Source: an uncultured Bilophila sp.
GTDB taxonomy: Bacteria > Desulfobacterota > Desulfovibrionia > Desulfovibrionales > Desulfovibrionaceae
Assembly: GCA_902373525.1 (NCBI GenBank)
Contig: CABKMN010000012.1
Location: forward strand, 1 to 51,011
Length of the DNA stretch: 51,011 nt
Direction of reading: 5' to 3'
Both the position numbers and the translations under genes were made by a program. Numbering within the stretch: position 1 is the stretch's first letter; each line of letters opens with the position of its first letter. This document shows positions 25,670 through 34,742 of this stretch, one piece after another. The notes below the pieces were generated by a model. It was not told where the DNA came from and made no database searches. It saw only the letters and a program-made list of their open reading frames with translations.

Positions 25670-26026
25670 ATGAAAAAGATGCTTTTGCTGGCGGCGCTGG
25701 CGCTGTGCGCCTCGCCCGCCTACGCGGCTCCCGATCGCTTCGCCCAGATGGACAAGGACGGCAACGGTCAGGTGGACTGGGAAGAATTTCAGGCCGCCAT
25801 CCCGGGCATGAAGCGCCCGGCCTTCGACACCATCGACGCCGACAAGAGCGGCGGCATTTCCCGCGAGGAGTGGGATGCCTTCATGAAGTCCCACATGGGC
25901 GGGCAGAAGATGCCCCCGGCCGGGATGGGCATGGGCAAGATGCCGCCCGCCGGAATGGGGAAGATGCCTCCCGAGGGTATGGGCGGCAAGACGGGCATGC
26001 CCCTGATCCAGCCTCCGGCGCAGTAG
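25670..26026 (+). CDS. exported EF-hand calcium-binding protein
   Basis: 118 residues. Cleavable signal peptide (MKKMLLLAALALCASPAYA), then two EF-hand loops: DKDGNGQVDWEEF (about residues 29-41) and DADKSGGISREEW (about 56-68), each with the usual Asp/Asp/Gly/Glu positions. The tail is a low-complexity repeat of K-M-P-P-A/E-G-M-G units (about 77-105) ending in Pro-rich sequence. Expected to be a small periplasmic or secreted calcium-binding protein; function unknown. Good ribosome site GAGGAG. A calcium-dependent exported protein in a genome with type II secretion is suggestive but no link is shown. Confidence 0.88.
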   Translation: MKKMLLLAALALCASPAYAAPDRFAQMDKDGNGQVDWEEFQAAIPGMKRPAFDTIDADKSGGISREEWDAFMKSHMGGQKMPPAGMGMGKMPPAGMGKMPPEGMGGKTGMPLIQPPAQ

Positions 26027-26123
26027 GATGCCGCTCCGGCCAAAAACTAGCCTTTTGCCAACGAGACCGCACGGTTTCATAAACGCCAGCCGCCCTCTGA
26101 AGGCGGCAGCAAAGGATTCCTTC

Positions 26124-27839
26124 ATGAACAAGGATGCTTCCTCCACGGAAACGGTTGCTTCCGCGTCGGAAAACGCCGCCGGATTGGACTTTCTGCACGT
26201 CCGCATCAATCAGGACAACGCCTCGGGACGTTTCGAGGGCAAGGTCCATACCCGGTTCCCACCGGAACCGAACGGCTATCTGCACATCGGCCACGCCAAA
26301 TCCATCTGCATCAACTTCGGGTTGGCGAAGGAATACGGCGGGCTGTGCAACCTGCGCTTCGACGACACCAACCCGGTGAAAGAAGATACCGAATACGTGG
26401 ATTCCATCCGCGAGGACGTGCATTGGCTCGGCGGCGAGTGGGACGACCGCGAATTCTACGCGTCCGACTACTTTGATCGGCTGTATGCCTATGCCGAACA
26501 GCTCATCCGGGACGGCAAGGCCTATGTAGACAGCCAGAGCGCCGAGGCGATCCGCGCCAGCCGGGGCACGCTGACGCAGCCCGGCACGGAAAGCCCCTAC
26601 CGCAATCGGTCCGTCGAGGAAAACCTCGATCTGTTCCACCGGATGCGCGACGGCGAATTCGCGGACGGGGAGCATGTGCTCCGCGCCAAGATCGACATGG
26701 CCTCGCCCAATGTGGTCATGCGCGATCCCACGCTGTACCGTATCCGGCACGCCGAACACCACCGGACCGGCAACAAGTGGTGCGTCTATCCGATGTACGA
26801 CTTCACGCACTGCCTGTCCGACTCGATGGAAGGCATCACGCATTCCATCTGCACGCTGGAATTCGTCAACAATCGCGAGCTGTACGACTGGGTGCTGGAC
26901 GCGCTCGGCGTGTACCACCCGCAGCAGATCGAATTCGCCCGCCTCGGCCTGACCTACACCGTGCTGTCCAAGCGCAAGCTCATCCAGCTCGTGAAGGGCG
27001 GGTACGTGCGCGGATGGGACGACCCCCGCATGCCCACGATCTGCGGCCTGCGCCGCCGCGGGTATACCCCGGAGGCCATCCGCGACTTCTGCGCCCGCAT
27101 CGGCGTGGCCCGCGCGGAAAATCTGGTGGAATACAGCCTGCTGGAATTCTGCGTGCGCGAGCACCTGAACGCCATCACGCCGCGTACCATGGCCGTGCTC
27201 GATCCGATCAAGGTGGTCATCGAGAACTACCCCGAGGGGCAGGTGGAATGGTTCGACATGCCGTTCAGCCCGGACGGCAGCGTGGAAGGCAGCCGCAAGG
27301 TGCCGTTCAGCCGCGAACTGTACATCGAGCGCGACGACTTCCGCGAAGACCCGCCGAAGAAGTTCCATCGCCTGTTCCCCGGCTCCGAGGTGCGGCTGCG
27401 TTACGCCTATTACATCACCTGCAGGGACGTGGTGAAGGACGCCGACGGCAACATCGTGGAACTGCGCTGTACCTATGACCCCGAATCGAAGGGCGGTTCC
27501 TCGCCCGACGGCCGCAAGGTCAAGGGCACCATCCACTGGGTGTCGGTGCCGCATGCCGTGCCCGCCGAAGTGCGGCTGTACGATCACCTGTTCACCTCCC
27601 CCACGCCCGGCAATACGCCCGAAGGCGTGGAGTTCACGGACGTTCTCAACCCGGACTCCCTGCGGGTGATCACCGCGCGGCTGGAACCGGCGCTGGCGAC
27701 GTTCCCCGCCGGAACGCGGGTGCAGTTCGAACGTCTCGGCTATTTCTGCGTGGACCCCGACAGCAAGCCCGGCGCGCCCGTCTTCAACCGGACGGTGACG
27801 CTCAAGGATTCGTGGGCCAAGATCGAACAGAAACAGTAA
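26124..27839 (+). CDS. glnS: glutaminyl-tRNA synthetase
   Basis: 571 residues, the usual bacterial GlnRS length. It charges tRNA-Gln with glutamine. Class I motifs: PEPNGYLHIGHAKS (HIGH, about residues 46-60) and VLSKRK (KMSKS-type, about 285). The discriminating GlnRS catalytic-core segments RFDDTNPVKED and YPMYDFTHCLSDS are present, and the C-terminal two-barrel anticodon-binding domain follows. The ATG at 26124 has AAAGGA upstream; in-frame sequence before it has no ribosome site. Its presence implies direct glutaminylation rather than reliance on the GatCAB route alone. Closed by a strong terminator. Confidence 0.97.
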   Translation: MNKDASSTETVASASENAAGLDFLHVRINQDNASGRFEGKVHTRFPPEPNGYLHIGHAKSICINFGLAKEYGGLCNLRFDDTNPVKEDTEYVDSIREDVHWLGGEWDDREFYASDYFDRLYAYAEQLIRDGKAYVDSQSAEAIRASRGTLTQPGTESPYRNRSVEENLDLFHRMRDGEFADGEHVLRAKIDMASPNVVMRDPTLYRIRHAEHHRTGNKWCVYPMYDFTHCLSDSMEGITHSICTLEFVNNRELYDWVLDALGVYHPQQIEFARLGLTYTVLSKRKLIQLVKGGYVRGWDDPRMPTICGLRRRGYTPEAIRDFCARIGVARAENLVEYSLLEFCVREHLNAITPRTMAVLDPIKVVIENYPEGQVEWFDMPFSPDGSVEGSRKVPFSRELYIERDDFREDPPKKFHRLFPGSEVRLRYAYYITCRDVVKDADGNIVELRCTYDPESKGGSSPDGRKVKGTIHWVSVPHAVPAEVRLYDHLFTSPTPGNTPEGVEFTDVLNPDSLRVITARLEPALATFPAGTRVQFERLGYFCVDPDSKPGAPVFNRTVTLKDSWAKIEQKQ

Positions 27840-27863
27840 GATTGCCATTGCTGCGGAAACAAC

Positions 27864-27892
27864 GGCGGGGCTTCGGCCCCGCCTGTTTTTTT
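27864..27892 (+). terminator. intrinsic terminator of glnS
   Basis: 8-bp stem GGCGGGGC/GCCCCGCC with a TTCG tetraloop, followed by TG and seven Ts. Confidence 0.93.
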
Positions 27893-28111
27893 CGCCCCCG
27901 GAACGTGCCCGGTCCACAGGAAAGGCTCCCCGCGCCGTGTCCCCGCGAAGCCGCGCGGCGTCGGGCGTGAGAGAATCAGGGACTGTGCTTTCCTTCTGAA
28001 TTCCGTATGATGACATCTTGCGGGCATGCCGCCTCCGTGCTAGAGCTTGGCCCGCATCTTGCGTATAACTTTTTTGACAAGCGTTGCTTGCCCTTTTGCA
28101 GAGGCTGCGCC

Positions 28112-29053
28112 ATGAGCTTTTCCCGTTTGTTTCGAGTCTGTGCCTCCGCGCTGTTGTGCGCGGGGCTGTTGCTGTCCGCCGTGAACGCTTCCGCAAACGG
28201 AGCGGGGACGGTTGTGGACGGCCGCGCCATCCTCAGGATGAGCAAGGGAAGCGATCTCTGTGCGCTGACGTTCGACGACGGGCCGAGCACGCACACGGCC
28301 CGGCTGATGGACATCCTGCGCGAACGGGGCATCCACGCCACCTTCTTCGTCGTGGGCAAGCAGGTGAAGTACCATCCGGAACTCATCGTGCGCCTCCAGC
28401 AGGAAGGGCATGAAATCGGCAACCATACGTTTTCCCACCGCTCGCTCCGCCATCTCGGCGTCGATGCCCAGCGCGGCGAAATCCTGAGCGTTCAGGAAGC
28501 GTTGCGGAAGCTCGGCGTCCATTCGCGCTACATCCGTCCGCCGTACGGCAATTTCGACGCCAACACCGTCGCCATCGCCAGGGAAGAGGGCGCGGATATC
28601 ATGCTCTGGTCCGTCGACAGCATGGACTGGTCCAAACGGGCGAGCATCGAAAACATGAAGACGCTCATCAACGGGCAGAAGCTGCGCGGCGTGTTCCTGT
28701 TCCACGATACGCACGTGCAGACCATAGACGCGCTGCCGGAAATCCTCGACCGGCTTATTGCGGACGGCTGCCGGTTTGTGACGGTTTCCGAATACCTTGC
28801 GGCCCTGCGCCGCGATGCGCTGCCGGAAGGCGTCAAGGTCGCGGAGCCCGCGCCGCAGGCCGCCCCGGCGGAGCCGCAGCCTTCGCAGGCCGCCGAGAAG
28901 GAGCCGGATACGCTCATTCGACCCGGCGACGTGCATGAAGTCCGTCAGCCGCTGGCCCCGAAGGCGGGGCCGGAACAGCTTGCGGGGCACTCCACCAATA
29001 CGGGCGGCGCGCCCGAGCCGCAAGCGCTGGAAACCTCCATGCTGGGCCTGTAG
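28112..29053 (+). CDS. exported polysaccharide deacetylase (NodB-like)
   Basis: 313 residues. Signal peptide (LFRVCASALLCAGLLLSAV, cleavage near NASANG), then a NodB homology domain (about 50-235): motif 1 TFDDGPST with the catalytic base and metal Asp, motif 2 HTFSH (metal His pair), motif 3 RPPYG, motif 4 near DSMDWSKR and motif 5 FLFHDTH. These are the residues of metal-dependent carbohydrate esterase family 4, which removes acetyl groups from GlcNAc-containing polymers such as peptidoglycan or exopolysaccharide. A Pro/Ala/Glu-rich tail (about 240-313) is probably unstructured. Substrate not deducible. The ATG at 28112 has AGAGG upstream; the open frame starts earlier without a ribosome site. 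Confidence 0.92.
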   Translation: MSFSRLFRVCASALLCAGLLLSAVNASANGAGTVVDGRAILRMSKGSDLCALTFDDGPSTHTARLMDILRERGIHATFFVVGKQVKYHPELIVRLQQEGHEIGNHTFSHRSLRHLGVDAQRGEILSVQEALRKLGVHSRYIRPPYGNFDANTVAIAREEGADIMLWSVDSMDWSKRASIENMKTLINGQKLRGVFLFHDTHVQTIDALPEILDRLIADGCRFVTVSEYLAALRRDALPEGVKVAEPAPQAAPAEPQPSQAAEKEPDTLIRPGDVHEVRQPLAPKAGPEQLAGHSTNTGGAPEPQALETSMLGL

Positions 29054-29218
29054 CGGATTCCTCTTGAAGAGGGGCTGTGTTCCGCCGGAGGCCGCGGTCT
29101 TCGACAACATCCATGCGTCGCGGAGGACGGCCCCGCATACCGCCGCCTCGGCGGCAAGAGGCTCCGGCAGTCTTGGAAAGGTTCCCCTCCGGGAACGGAT
29201 CACGGCGTCATGAAACGG

Positions 29219-29242
29219 AAAAGGGAACCGAAGTTCCCTTTT
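29219..29242. terminator. bidirectional terminator between deacetylase and YchJ-like gene
   Basis: AAAAGGGAAC / GTTCCCTTTT arms with a CGAA loop; T-runs on both strands. It serves the two converging genes. Confidence 0.9.
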
Positions 29243-29258
29243 TTCATATCCGTGACGC

Positions 29259-29747
<489 letters not shown>

Positions 29748-30099
29748 AGGTTCCTCCGGGAATAGACAGGCGGGGCCTGCGCGTGAATGATGTGCTGACT
29801 GGTTACGGTTTCGCGTCCCCGGAGTCAAGGCCCCGGAAACCAAAACAGCCCGCGTGAGCGGGCCGTTGTGGGAGGAAGAAAGTGATGAAGAAAGAAGAAA
29901 GGAATTACTTCAACTTTAGCAAACTCCGTGCCATTTCCCCGTCTCTCTTGATTGCTCTGGTTTAGGCAATAGTTTTACCCTATTAGGGATGAGACAATGT
30001 ATCCTCCCTCCGGCATGGGGTGTCATAATTTGTACCTGCCCGGATATCCCCTTGGTATCCGGCGGGGGGAAACCAAAAATTTTTACCAGGAGAACGGCC

Positions 30100-30849
30100 A
30101 TGCAAGCCATCGGCATCATAGGGTTCAGCAACTCCGGAAAAACCACGCTTATTTCCCGCCTTTCCGAATGTCTTGAGGCGCGCGGCCTCCGGGTGGCCAT
30201 CGCCAAGCATACGCACCACGAGCTGGACAAGCCGGACACGGATACCGCGCTTCTGATGAGCCCCAAGCGGACCATCGTGGGCCTGAGCAACACGAAGGAC
30301 GGCAAGGGCGAAGCCATGATCCACTGGGGACATCCCTGTTTTCTGCGTGATCTCGTGCCGCTGCTGGATGCGGACATCCTGCTGGTGGAAGGCGGGAAGG
30401 CCATCGGCTGGCTACCGCGCGTGCTCTGTCTGCGGACTACGCCCGAGCTTTTGACGGCGCTTCCCGAAGGGTGCCGGGCGCTGCGCCCCGAACTGGCGCT
30501 GGCGACCTACGGGGACAACACCCTGCCGGGGTTGCCGTCGTTCACGGTGGAGACGCTTGATGCGCTGGTGGATTTGATTCGGGAGCGTTCGTTCATGCTG
30601 CCGGGGCTCGACTGCGGAGCCTGCGGCGAAACGGACTGCGCCGCGATGGTCCGGCGCATCGTCGCCGGCGAAAAGAAGCCCGGCGACTGCGTGGCGGCTC
30701 GCGGGTTCATTGAGGTCACGGTCAACGGGCAGGCCATCGGGCTCAATCCCTTTACGACGCAAATGCTTTCCGGCGGGGTCAAGGGCATGCTCGGCGCGCT
30801 CAAGGGCATGGTCCCCGGCGGTGAGGTCGTGATCAGGATGAAGGGGTAG
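30100..30849 (+). CDS. MobB-like molybdopterin-guanine dinucleotide protein fused to Fe-S domain
   Basis: 249 residues. N-terminal MobB GTPase-like domain (1-165): P-loop GFSNSGKTTL at about residues 7-16, the KHTHHE motif, and LLVEGGK. MobB delivers GTP for attaching GMP to molybdenum cofactor in DMSO-reductase-family enzymes such as formate dehydrogenases. The C-terminal part (about 165-249) has a Cys pattern DCGACGETDCAAM...GDC, similar to the four-cysteine Fe-S domain of RnfB/acetyl-CoA pathway proteins, followed by a Gly-rich tail. This fusion is not the standard MobB layout. AGGAG precedes the ATG at good distance. Its own unit, ended by the terminator at 30862. Confidence 0.88.
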   Translation: MQAIGIIGFSNSGKTTLISRLSECLEARGLRVAIAKHTHHELDKPDTDTALLMSPKRTIVGLSNTKDGKGEAMIHWGHPCFLRDLVPLLDADILLVEGGKAIGWLPRVLCLRTTPELLTALPEGCRALRPELALATYGDNTLPGLPSFTVETLDALVDLIRERSFMLPGLDCGACGETDCAAMVRRIVAGEKKPGDCVAARGFIEVTVNGQAIGLNPFTTQMLSGGVKGMLGALKGMVPGGEVVIRMKG

Positions 30850-30861
30850 GATGAAGAAGCG

Positions 30862-30898
30862 GGGGAGGGGAGAACGTTTCCCCTCCCCAATCTTTTTT
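30862..30898 (+). terminator. intrinsic terminator of mobB-like gene
   Basis: 10-bp stem GGGGAGGGGA / TCCCCTCCCC, 7-base loop, then TCTTTTTT. It lies between the converging mobB-like gene and pyrC. Confidence 0.9.
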
Positions 30899-30910
30899 CC
30901 CATGCCTTTA

Positions 30911-32170
30911 TTATACGATCTTCACGCCGCCGATCCAGTGGGCGACGACGCGGCCCCTGACGAGCTGACCGAGCCACGGGGTGTTGTGGCTCTTGGAGTA
31001 GAGGGTATCGGGAGCCACCTTCCATTCGAGATCGGGATCGAACAGGAAGAAGTCGGCGGGCGCGCCGGGCTGGAAGGTGTTCACCGGGAGATTGAATACG
31101 CGGGCGGGCTCCGTGGCCCAGAGCCGGATGAGGTCGGCCTCGGTCAGTACGCCTTCCCGGACCAGCCCGTAGGTGATGGTCAGGGCAAGGTCCATGCCCG
31201 TAAAGCCGTTGGGCGCTTCGTCGAAGGGCGTTTCCTTCTCGTGCGCGGCGTGCGGGGCGTGATCCGTGCAGAACATGTCGATGACGCCGGTTTTCACCGC
31301 TTCGCGCAGAGCCGCGATGTCGGCGGGCGTACGCAGGGGCGGGTTCACCTTGGCGAGGGTGTTGTAGCCGTTCACGGCGGTCTCGTCGAGCGTCAGATAG
31401 TGCGGGGTCGTCTCGGCGGTCACCTTGACGCCGCGCGACTTGCCCCACGCGATGATGTCCACCGTGCGCTTGGCGGATACGTGGGCGATATGCACCGGCA
31501 CGCCGAGGTATTCGGCAAGGAGGATGCTGCGGGCCGCCTGAATGGTTTCCGCCACGTCGGGCTGACCCTTGACGCCGAGCAGGCCGCTGGTCACGCCTTC
31601 GTTCATGTGCGACTTGGCCGCGAGATAGGGGTCCTCGCAGTGGTCGATGACGATGAGGCCGAGGTCGGCGGCGTATTCCATCATCCGGCGGAAGATTTCC
31701 GTGTTGCCCACGGGACGGCCGTCGTTGGAAATGGCGACGCAGCCCGCATCCTTGAGCTCGGACATGCGGGCGAGCTCTTCGCCCTTGAGCCCGACGGTGG
31801 CGGCTCCGATGGGGTAGACGCGGGGACCGTCGGGCCACGCGCGGCGGGCGGCTTCCAGAATCTGCTCCGTAACCGCGGCGTCGTCGTTGACCGGATCGGT
31901 ATTCGCCATGCACATGATGCCGCCGAACCCGCCGTGCGCGGCGGCGGCAAGGCCGGTCGCCACGTTTTCCTTCCATTCGTAGCCGGGTTCGCGCAGATGC
32001 GTATGCACGTCGATGAGGCTCGGGAACAGGATTTTTCCGGCGGCGTCCACGACTTCGGCGTCGGCGGGCGCTTCAATGGAGGCGTTCAGGGTCCGCACCT
32101 TGCCGTCCACGACGAGCAGGTCCACGGATTCGCCCAGAGAGCGGGCGTTTTTGACGAGGAGGGTAGACAT
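30911..32170 (-). CDS. pyrC: dihydroorotase
   Basis: 419 residues, class I dihydroorotase: cyclises carbamoyl-aspartate to dihydroorotate in pyrimidine synthesis. Metal ligands DVHTHLREPG (about 54-63), further histidines in IDHCEDP and VHIAHVSAK, and the catalytic Asp in CTDHAPHA. The carbamylated-Lys position of other amidohydrolases appears replaced, as in many class I enzymes. Its ATG overlaps the pyrB stop by one base (TGATG), so pyrB-pyrC is translationally coupled and shares the leader attenuator at 33221-33319. Class I enzymes can be active or form complexes with PyrB. Confidence 0.95.
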   Translation of the reverse strand: MSTLLVKNARSLGESVDLLVVDGKVRTLNASIEAPADAEVVDAAGKILFPSLIDVHTHLREPGYEWKENVATGLAAAAHGGFGGIMCMANTDPVNDDAAVTEQILEAARRAWPDGPRVYPIGAATVGLKGEELARMSELKDAGCVAISNDGRPVGNTEIFRRMMEYAADLGLIVIDHCEDPYLAAKSHMNEGVTSGLLGVKGQPDVAETIQAARSILLAEYLGVPVHIAHVSAKRTVDIIAWGKSRGVKVTAETTPHYLTLDETAVNGYNTLAKVNPPLRTPADIAALREAVKTGVIDMFCTDHAPHAAHEKETPFDEAPNGFTGMDLALTITYGLVREGVLTEADLIRLWATEPARVFNLPVNTFQPGAPADFFLFDPDLEWKVAPDTLYSKSHNTPWLGQLVRGRVVAHWIGGVKIV

Positions 32171-33147
32171 CAGCGTTCTCCTTCAGGGTTGTCCTTGATG
32201 TCGGGGCGGGTGGCGAGGAGGTAGAGCACGGCCATGCGGACCGAAACCCCGGCGGCGACCTGATCGAGGATCAGGGACTGGGGCGTATCCGCGAGGTCGT
32301 CGGACACGTCAAGGCCGCGCAGGATGGGTCCGGGATGCATGATCTTGGCGCCGGGTTTCGCAAGCTCCATGTGCGCCGGGGTGAGGCAGAACCGTTTCGA
32401 GTATTCGCGCAGATCGGGAAGCAGGCCCGCCTGCTGGCGTTCGAGCTGGAGGCGCAGGCACATGACGGCGTCCATGTCGCGCACGGCCTTTTTGCTGTCC
32501 GAAAAGACGGTGACGGGCCAGTTGTCCACGCCTGCGGGCAGGAGCGTGCGCGGCGCGCACAGGCTGACGTTCACGCCGAGCTTGTTGAGCAGCAGCACGT
32601 TGGAACGGCAGACGCGGCTGTGGGCGCAGTCGCCGAGGATGAGCAGGTTCTTGCCCTTGAAGGCGTCCCGCTCGCCGCCCCAGACCTGACGCAGGGAAAA
32701 GGCGTCGAGCAGGGCCTGCGTGGGGTGCGCGTGCCAGCCGTCGCCCGCGTTGACCACGCCGCAGTGCAGGCGTTCGGCGAGGAACCGGGCCGCGCCGCTG
32801 CTGGAATGGCGGATGACGATGACGTCGGGGTTCATGGCCTGAAGGGTCAGGGCCGTATCCTTCATGCTCTCGCCTTTTTGCAGGCTGGAGCCGGACTTCG
32901 CCAGTCCGAAGGTGTCGGCGGAGAGGCGTTTGCCCGCCATGTCGAAGGAGGTCTTGGTGCGGGTGCTCGGTTCGGCGAAGAACAGCACGACGCTTTTACC
33001 CTTGAGAATGGGCACCTTCTTGACCGGGCGGGAGTTGATTTCGTGCAGGTTTGCGGCGGTATCGAGCAGGTGGAAAAGTTCATCCTGCGTCAACTGATCC
33101 ACATCCAGCAAGTCTTTGTGAGGCCAGTGGAACGTTTCCTGTTGCAT
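32170..33147 (-). CDS. pyrB: aspartate carbamoyltransferase catalytic subunit
   Basis: 325 residues. Condenses aspartate and carbamoyl phosphate, the committed step of pyrimidine synthesis. Carbamoyl-phosphate loop FAEPSTRTKTSF (about 58-69), the KSGSSLQKGES 80s loop, HPTQALLD (about 140) and the MHPGPILRG motif are all intact. No pyrI regulatory chain is nearby, so it is probably the unregulated or PyrC-complexed type. The ATG at 33147 was chosen from family length; the frame upstream is the regulatory leader. Control appears to be transcriptional through the leader peptide and terminator just upstream. Confidence 0.97.
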   Translation of the reverse strand: MQQETFHWPHKDLLDVDQLTQDELFHLLDTAANLHEINSRPVKKVPILKGKSVVLFFAEPSTRTKTSFDMAGKRLSADTFGLAKSGSSLQKGESMKDTALTLQAMNPDVIVIRHSSSGAARFLAERLHCGVVNAGDGWHAHPTQALLDAFSLRQVWGGERDAFKGKNLLILGDCAHSRVCRSNVLLLNKLGVNVSLCAPRTLLPAGVDNWPVTVFSDSKKAVRDMDAVMCLRLQLERQQAGLLPDLREYSKRFCLTPAHMELAKPGAKIMHPGPILRGLDVSDDLADTPQSLILDQVAAGVSVRMAVLYLLATRPDIKDNPEGER

Positions 33148-33220
33148 GGCGGTTCCCGGTGGTTGACGTTGGAGCCTGTCGTCTCGGCAGGCCGATGGTA
33201 TCGGCGGAAAACGGAAAAGC

Positions 33221-33319
33221 TCAAAAAAAACCCCGCTGGAACAACGGGGAATAGATACAGATTCGGACAATGCCGGTTCGGGTGGCTTCGTGGTGCGGAC
33301 GGTACGGTATGGCTGGCAT
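33221..33319 (-). CDS. pyrB leader peptide (attenuator)
   Basis: A 32-codon open frame, ATG at 33319, beginning MPAIPYRPHH and ending SPLFQRGFF. Its stop codon sits directly after the T-run of the terminator hairpin, so a translating ribosome would run through the terminator. A GAGAAG ribosome site precedes it at normal distance, and a sigma-70 promoter lies about 50 bases upstream. The stretch just before the hairpin is pyrimidine-rich (TCTGTATCTATTCC), as needed for UTP-sensitive pausing. The arrangement mirrors the Escherichia coli pyrBI leader, whose reading frame also spans the attenuator. Not a functional protein; its translation is the signal. Confidence 0.7.
   Translation of the reverse strand: MPAIPYRPHHEATRTGIVRICIYSPLFQRGFF
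33223..33249 (-). terminator. attenuator terminator upstream of pyrB
   Basis: On the minus strand CCCCG, a 9-base loop, CGGGG and eight Ts, ending about 75 bases before the pyrB ATG. No minus-strand gene lies upstream that needs terminating (hemW runs the other way), so the hairpin must act on the pyrBC transcript itself. It lies entirely within the leader peptide frame. Confidence 0.8.
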
Positions 33320-33367
33320 TGCGGCTTCTCGGAATGACGACGTTTTTTGGGCGCTTGCCCACACGGT

Positions 33368-33396
33368 AAAATAAGCGGTCTGACCACGTATGTAAA
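33368..33396 (-). promoter_or_regulatory. sigma-70 promoter of pyrBC
   Basis: TTTACA (33396-33391), exactly 17 bases, TATTTT (33373-33368) on the minus strand. Transcription from here would give a leader of about 210 bases containing the short hairpin GGGC/GCCC with an A-run and the leader peptide. Confidence 0.7.
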
Positions 33397-33509
33397 GTTT
33401 TTTTTGCGCCCTTTGTGCCGAAGGCGAAAACGCGCTAGAAGGAGGGACGCCGCCCGGAGCGGCGGGACGGCCTCCGTCCTTTCCGAAACCAGCATCCGCC
33501 GGGGAAGCC

Positions 33510-34649
33510 ATGTTGCTCTACGTCCATGTCCCGTTTTGCCGCCGCAAGTGTCGGTACTGCGCCTTTTATTCCGTACCGCTGCCTCCCGTGGGGACACGGG
33601 ATTTTTCGGTGTCGCGGTACGTGTCCGCGTTGTGCGCCGAATTGGCGCTGTGGGGCGGACGGCTCGGCAGGGTTCCTGTGGAGAGCGTTTTTTTCGGGGG
33701 CGGCACGCCGAGCCTGCTGGAGCCGGAACAGCTCGGCGTCGTGCTGGACGGGGTGCGCCGGACGTTCGCCGTCGCGCCGGACGCGGAGATCAGCATGGAG
33801 GCCAACCCGGATTCGCTGCATACCCCGGAACGGGCGCGGGGCTATCTGGACGCGGGCGTCAACCGTATTTCGCTCGGCGTGCAGTCGCTGAACGACGGCA
33901 TGCTGACGGCGCTCGGACGGCTGCACCGCGCGGATGCGGCCCGGACGGCGTTCCGGGCGATCCGGGAGGCGGGCTGCCGCAATCTGAGCCTCGATCTGAT
34001 GTGGGGCCTGCCGGGACAGACGCTGGACCTGTGGCGGGAGGACGTGCGCGTCGCGCTGGAACTCGGGCCGGATCACATTTCCGCCTACGGCCTGACGTTG
34101 GAGCCGGGCACGCCGTTGGCGGAAGTCTGCGGAGAGGACGCGTTGCCGCCGGAGGACGTACAGTGCTCCATGTATCTGGAGGGCATCCGTCTGTTCGAAG
34201 AGGCGGGGCTGCGCCAGTATGAAATTTCCAACTACGCCCGCGAGGGATTCCGATGCCGCCACAATCTGGGGTATTGGGAAGGCCGGGAGTATCTGGGGCT
34301 CGGTCCGGCGGCGACGTCCACGCTCGGCGGGGAACGCTGGACCAACCCGGAAGGTCCTGAGTGGCTGGCGCAGGTCGCGGAAGGGCGGACCTGTTCGGAC
34401 CGTGAGGCGCTGGATAAGGAGACGCGGACGCTGGAGTGCATGATGCTGCGCCTGCGGACCGTAGAGGGCCTGCCGCTGGAGGCGTACGAACGGCTGGCGG
34501 GGCGTCCTTTTACGGATGATCACGGCAGATTCGCACGGCGCTTGTGTGAAGCGGGGCTGGCCCGTCTGGACAACGGACGTTTCCGCCTGACTCCCGAGGG
34601 GATGCTGGTGTCCAACAGCATTCTGGGGGACCTGTTCGAGGAAGCGTAA
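33510..34649 (+). CDS. hemW: radical SAM heme chaperone HemW
   Basis: 379 residues. The radical SAM cluster motif is CRRKCRYC (Cys-x3-Cys-x2-Cys, residues 10-17), followed by FFGGGTPS (SAM binding) and NPDS. The HemW-type CX3CX2C spacing, with an additional Cys just before (HVPFC), and the C-terminal HNLGYW motif (about residue 250) separate HemW from true coproporphyrinogen dehydrogenase HemN. HemW transfers heme to target proteins such as respiratory enzymes. The ATG at 33510 gives the normal length with the cluster motif at the extreme N-terminus. The next unit downstream is the 6S RNA candidate. Confidence 0.95.
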   Translation: MLLYVHVPFCRRKCRYCAFYSVPLPPVGTRDFSVSRYVSALCAELALWGGRLGRVPVESVFFGGGTPSLLEPEQLGVVLDGVRRTFAVAPDAEISMEANPDSLHTPERARGYLDAGVNRISLGVQSLNDGMLTALGRLHRADAARTAFRAIREAGCRNLSLDLMWGLPGQTLDLWREDVRVALELGPDHISAYGLTLEPGTPLAEVCGEDALPPEDVQCSMYLEGIRLFEEAGLRQYEISNYAREGFRCRHNLGYWEGREYLGLGPAATSTLGGERWTNPEGPEWLAQVAEGRTCSDREALDKETRTLECMMLRLRTVEGLPLEAYERLAGRPFTDDHGRFARRLCEAGLARLDNGRFRLTPEGMLVSNSILGDLFEEA

Positions 34650-34708
34650 CGGCGGGCGGGAAGCATGCGGGAGCGACGTGTGCCGCGTGATTTTTTTGTT
34701 GCCGGCTT

Positions 34709-34736
34709 TTGACATGAGCATGTTTCCGATTATGGT
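34709..34736 (+). promoter_or_regulatory. sigma-70 promoter of 6S RNA
   Basis: Consensus TTGACA (34709-34714), 16-base spacer, TATGGT (34731-34736). No open frame follows for 300 bases, but a structured RNA begins right at the expected start. Confidence 0.7.
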
Positions 34737-34742
34737 CTCCCG

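Noticed and set aside
25881..28196. A 771-codon minus-strand open frame opposite glnS
   Set aside because: Antisense to glnS, which has both class I synthetase motifs; no independent coding evidence.
29940..30099. Possible molybdenum-cofactor riboswitch before the mobB-like gene
   Set aside because: Only short stems (CGGATA/TATCCG and CCCTA/TAGGG) were seen; I could not match the conserved Moco RNA core.
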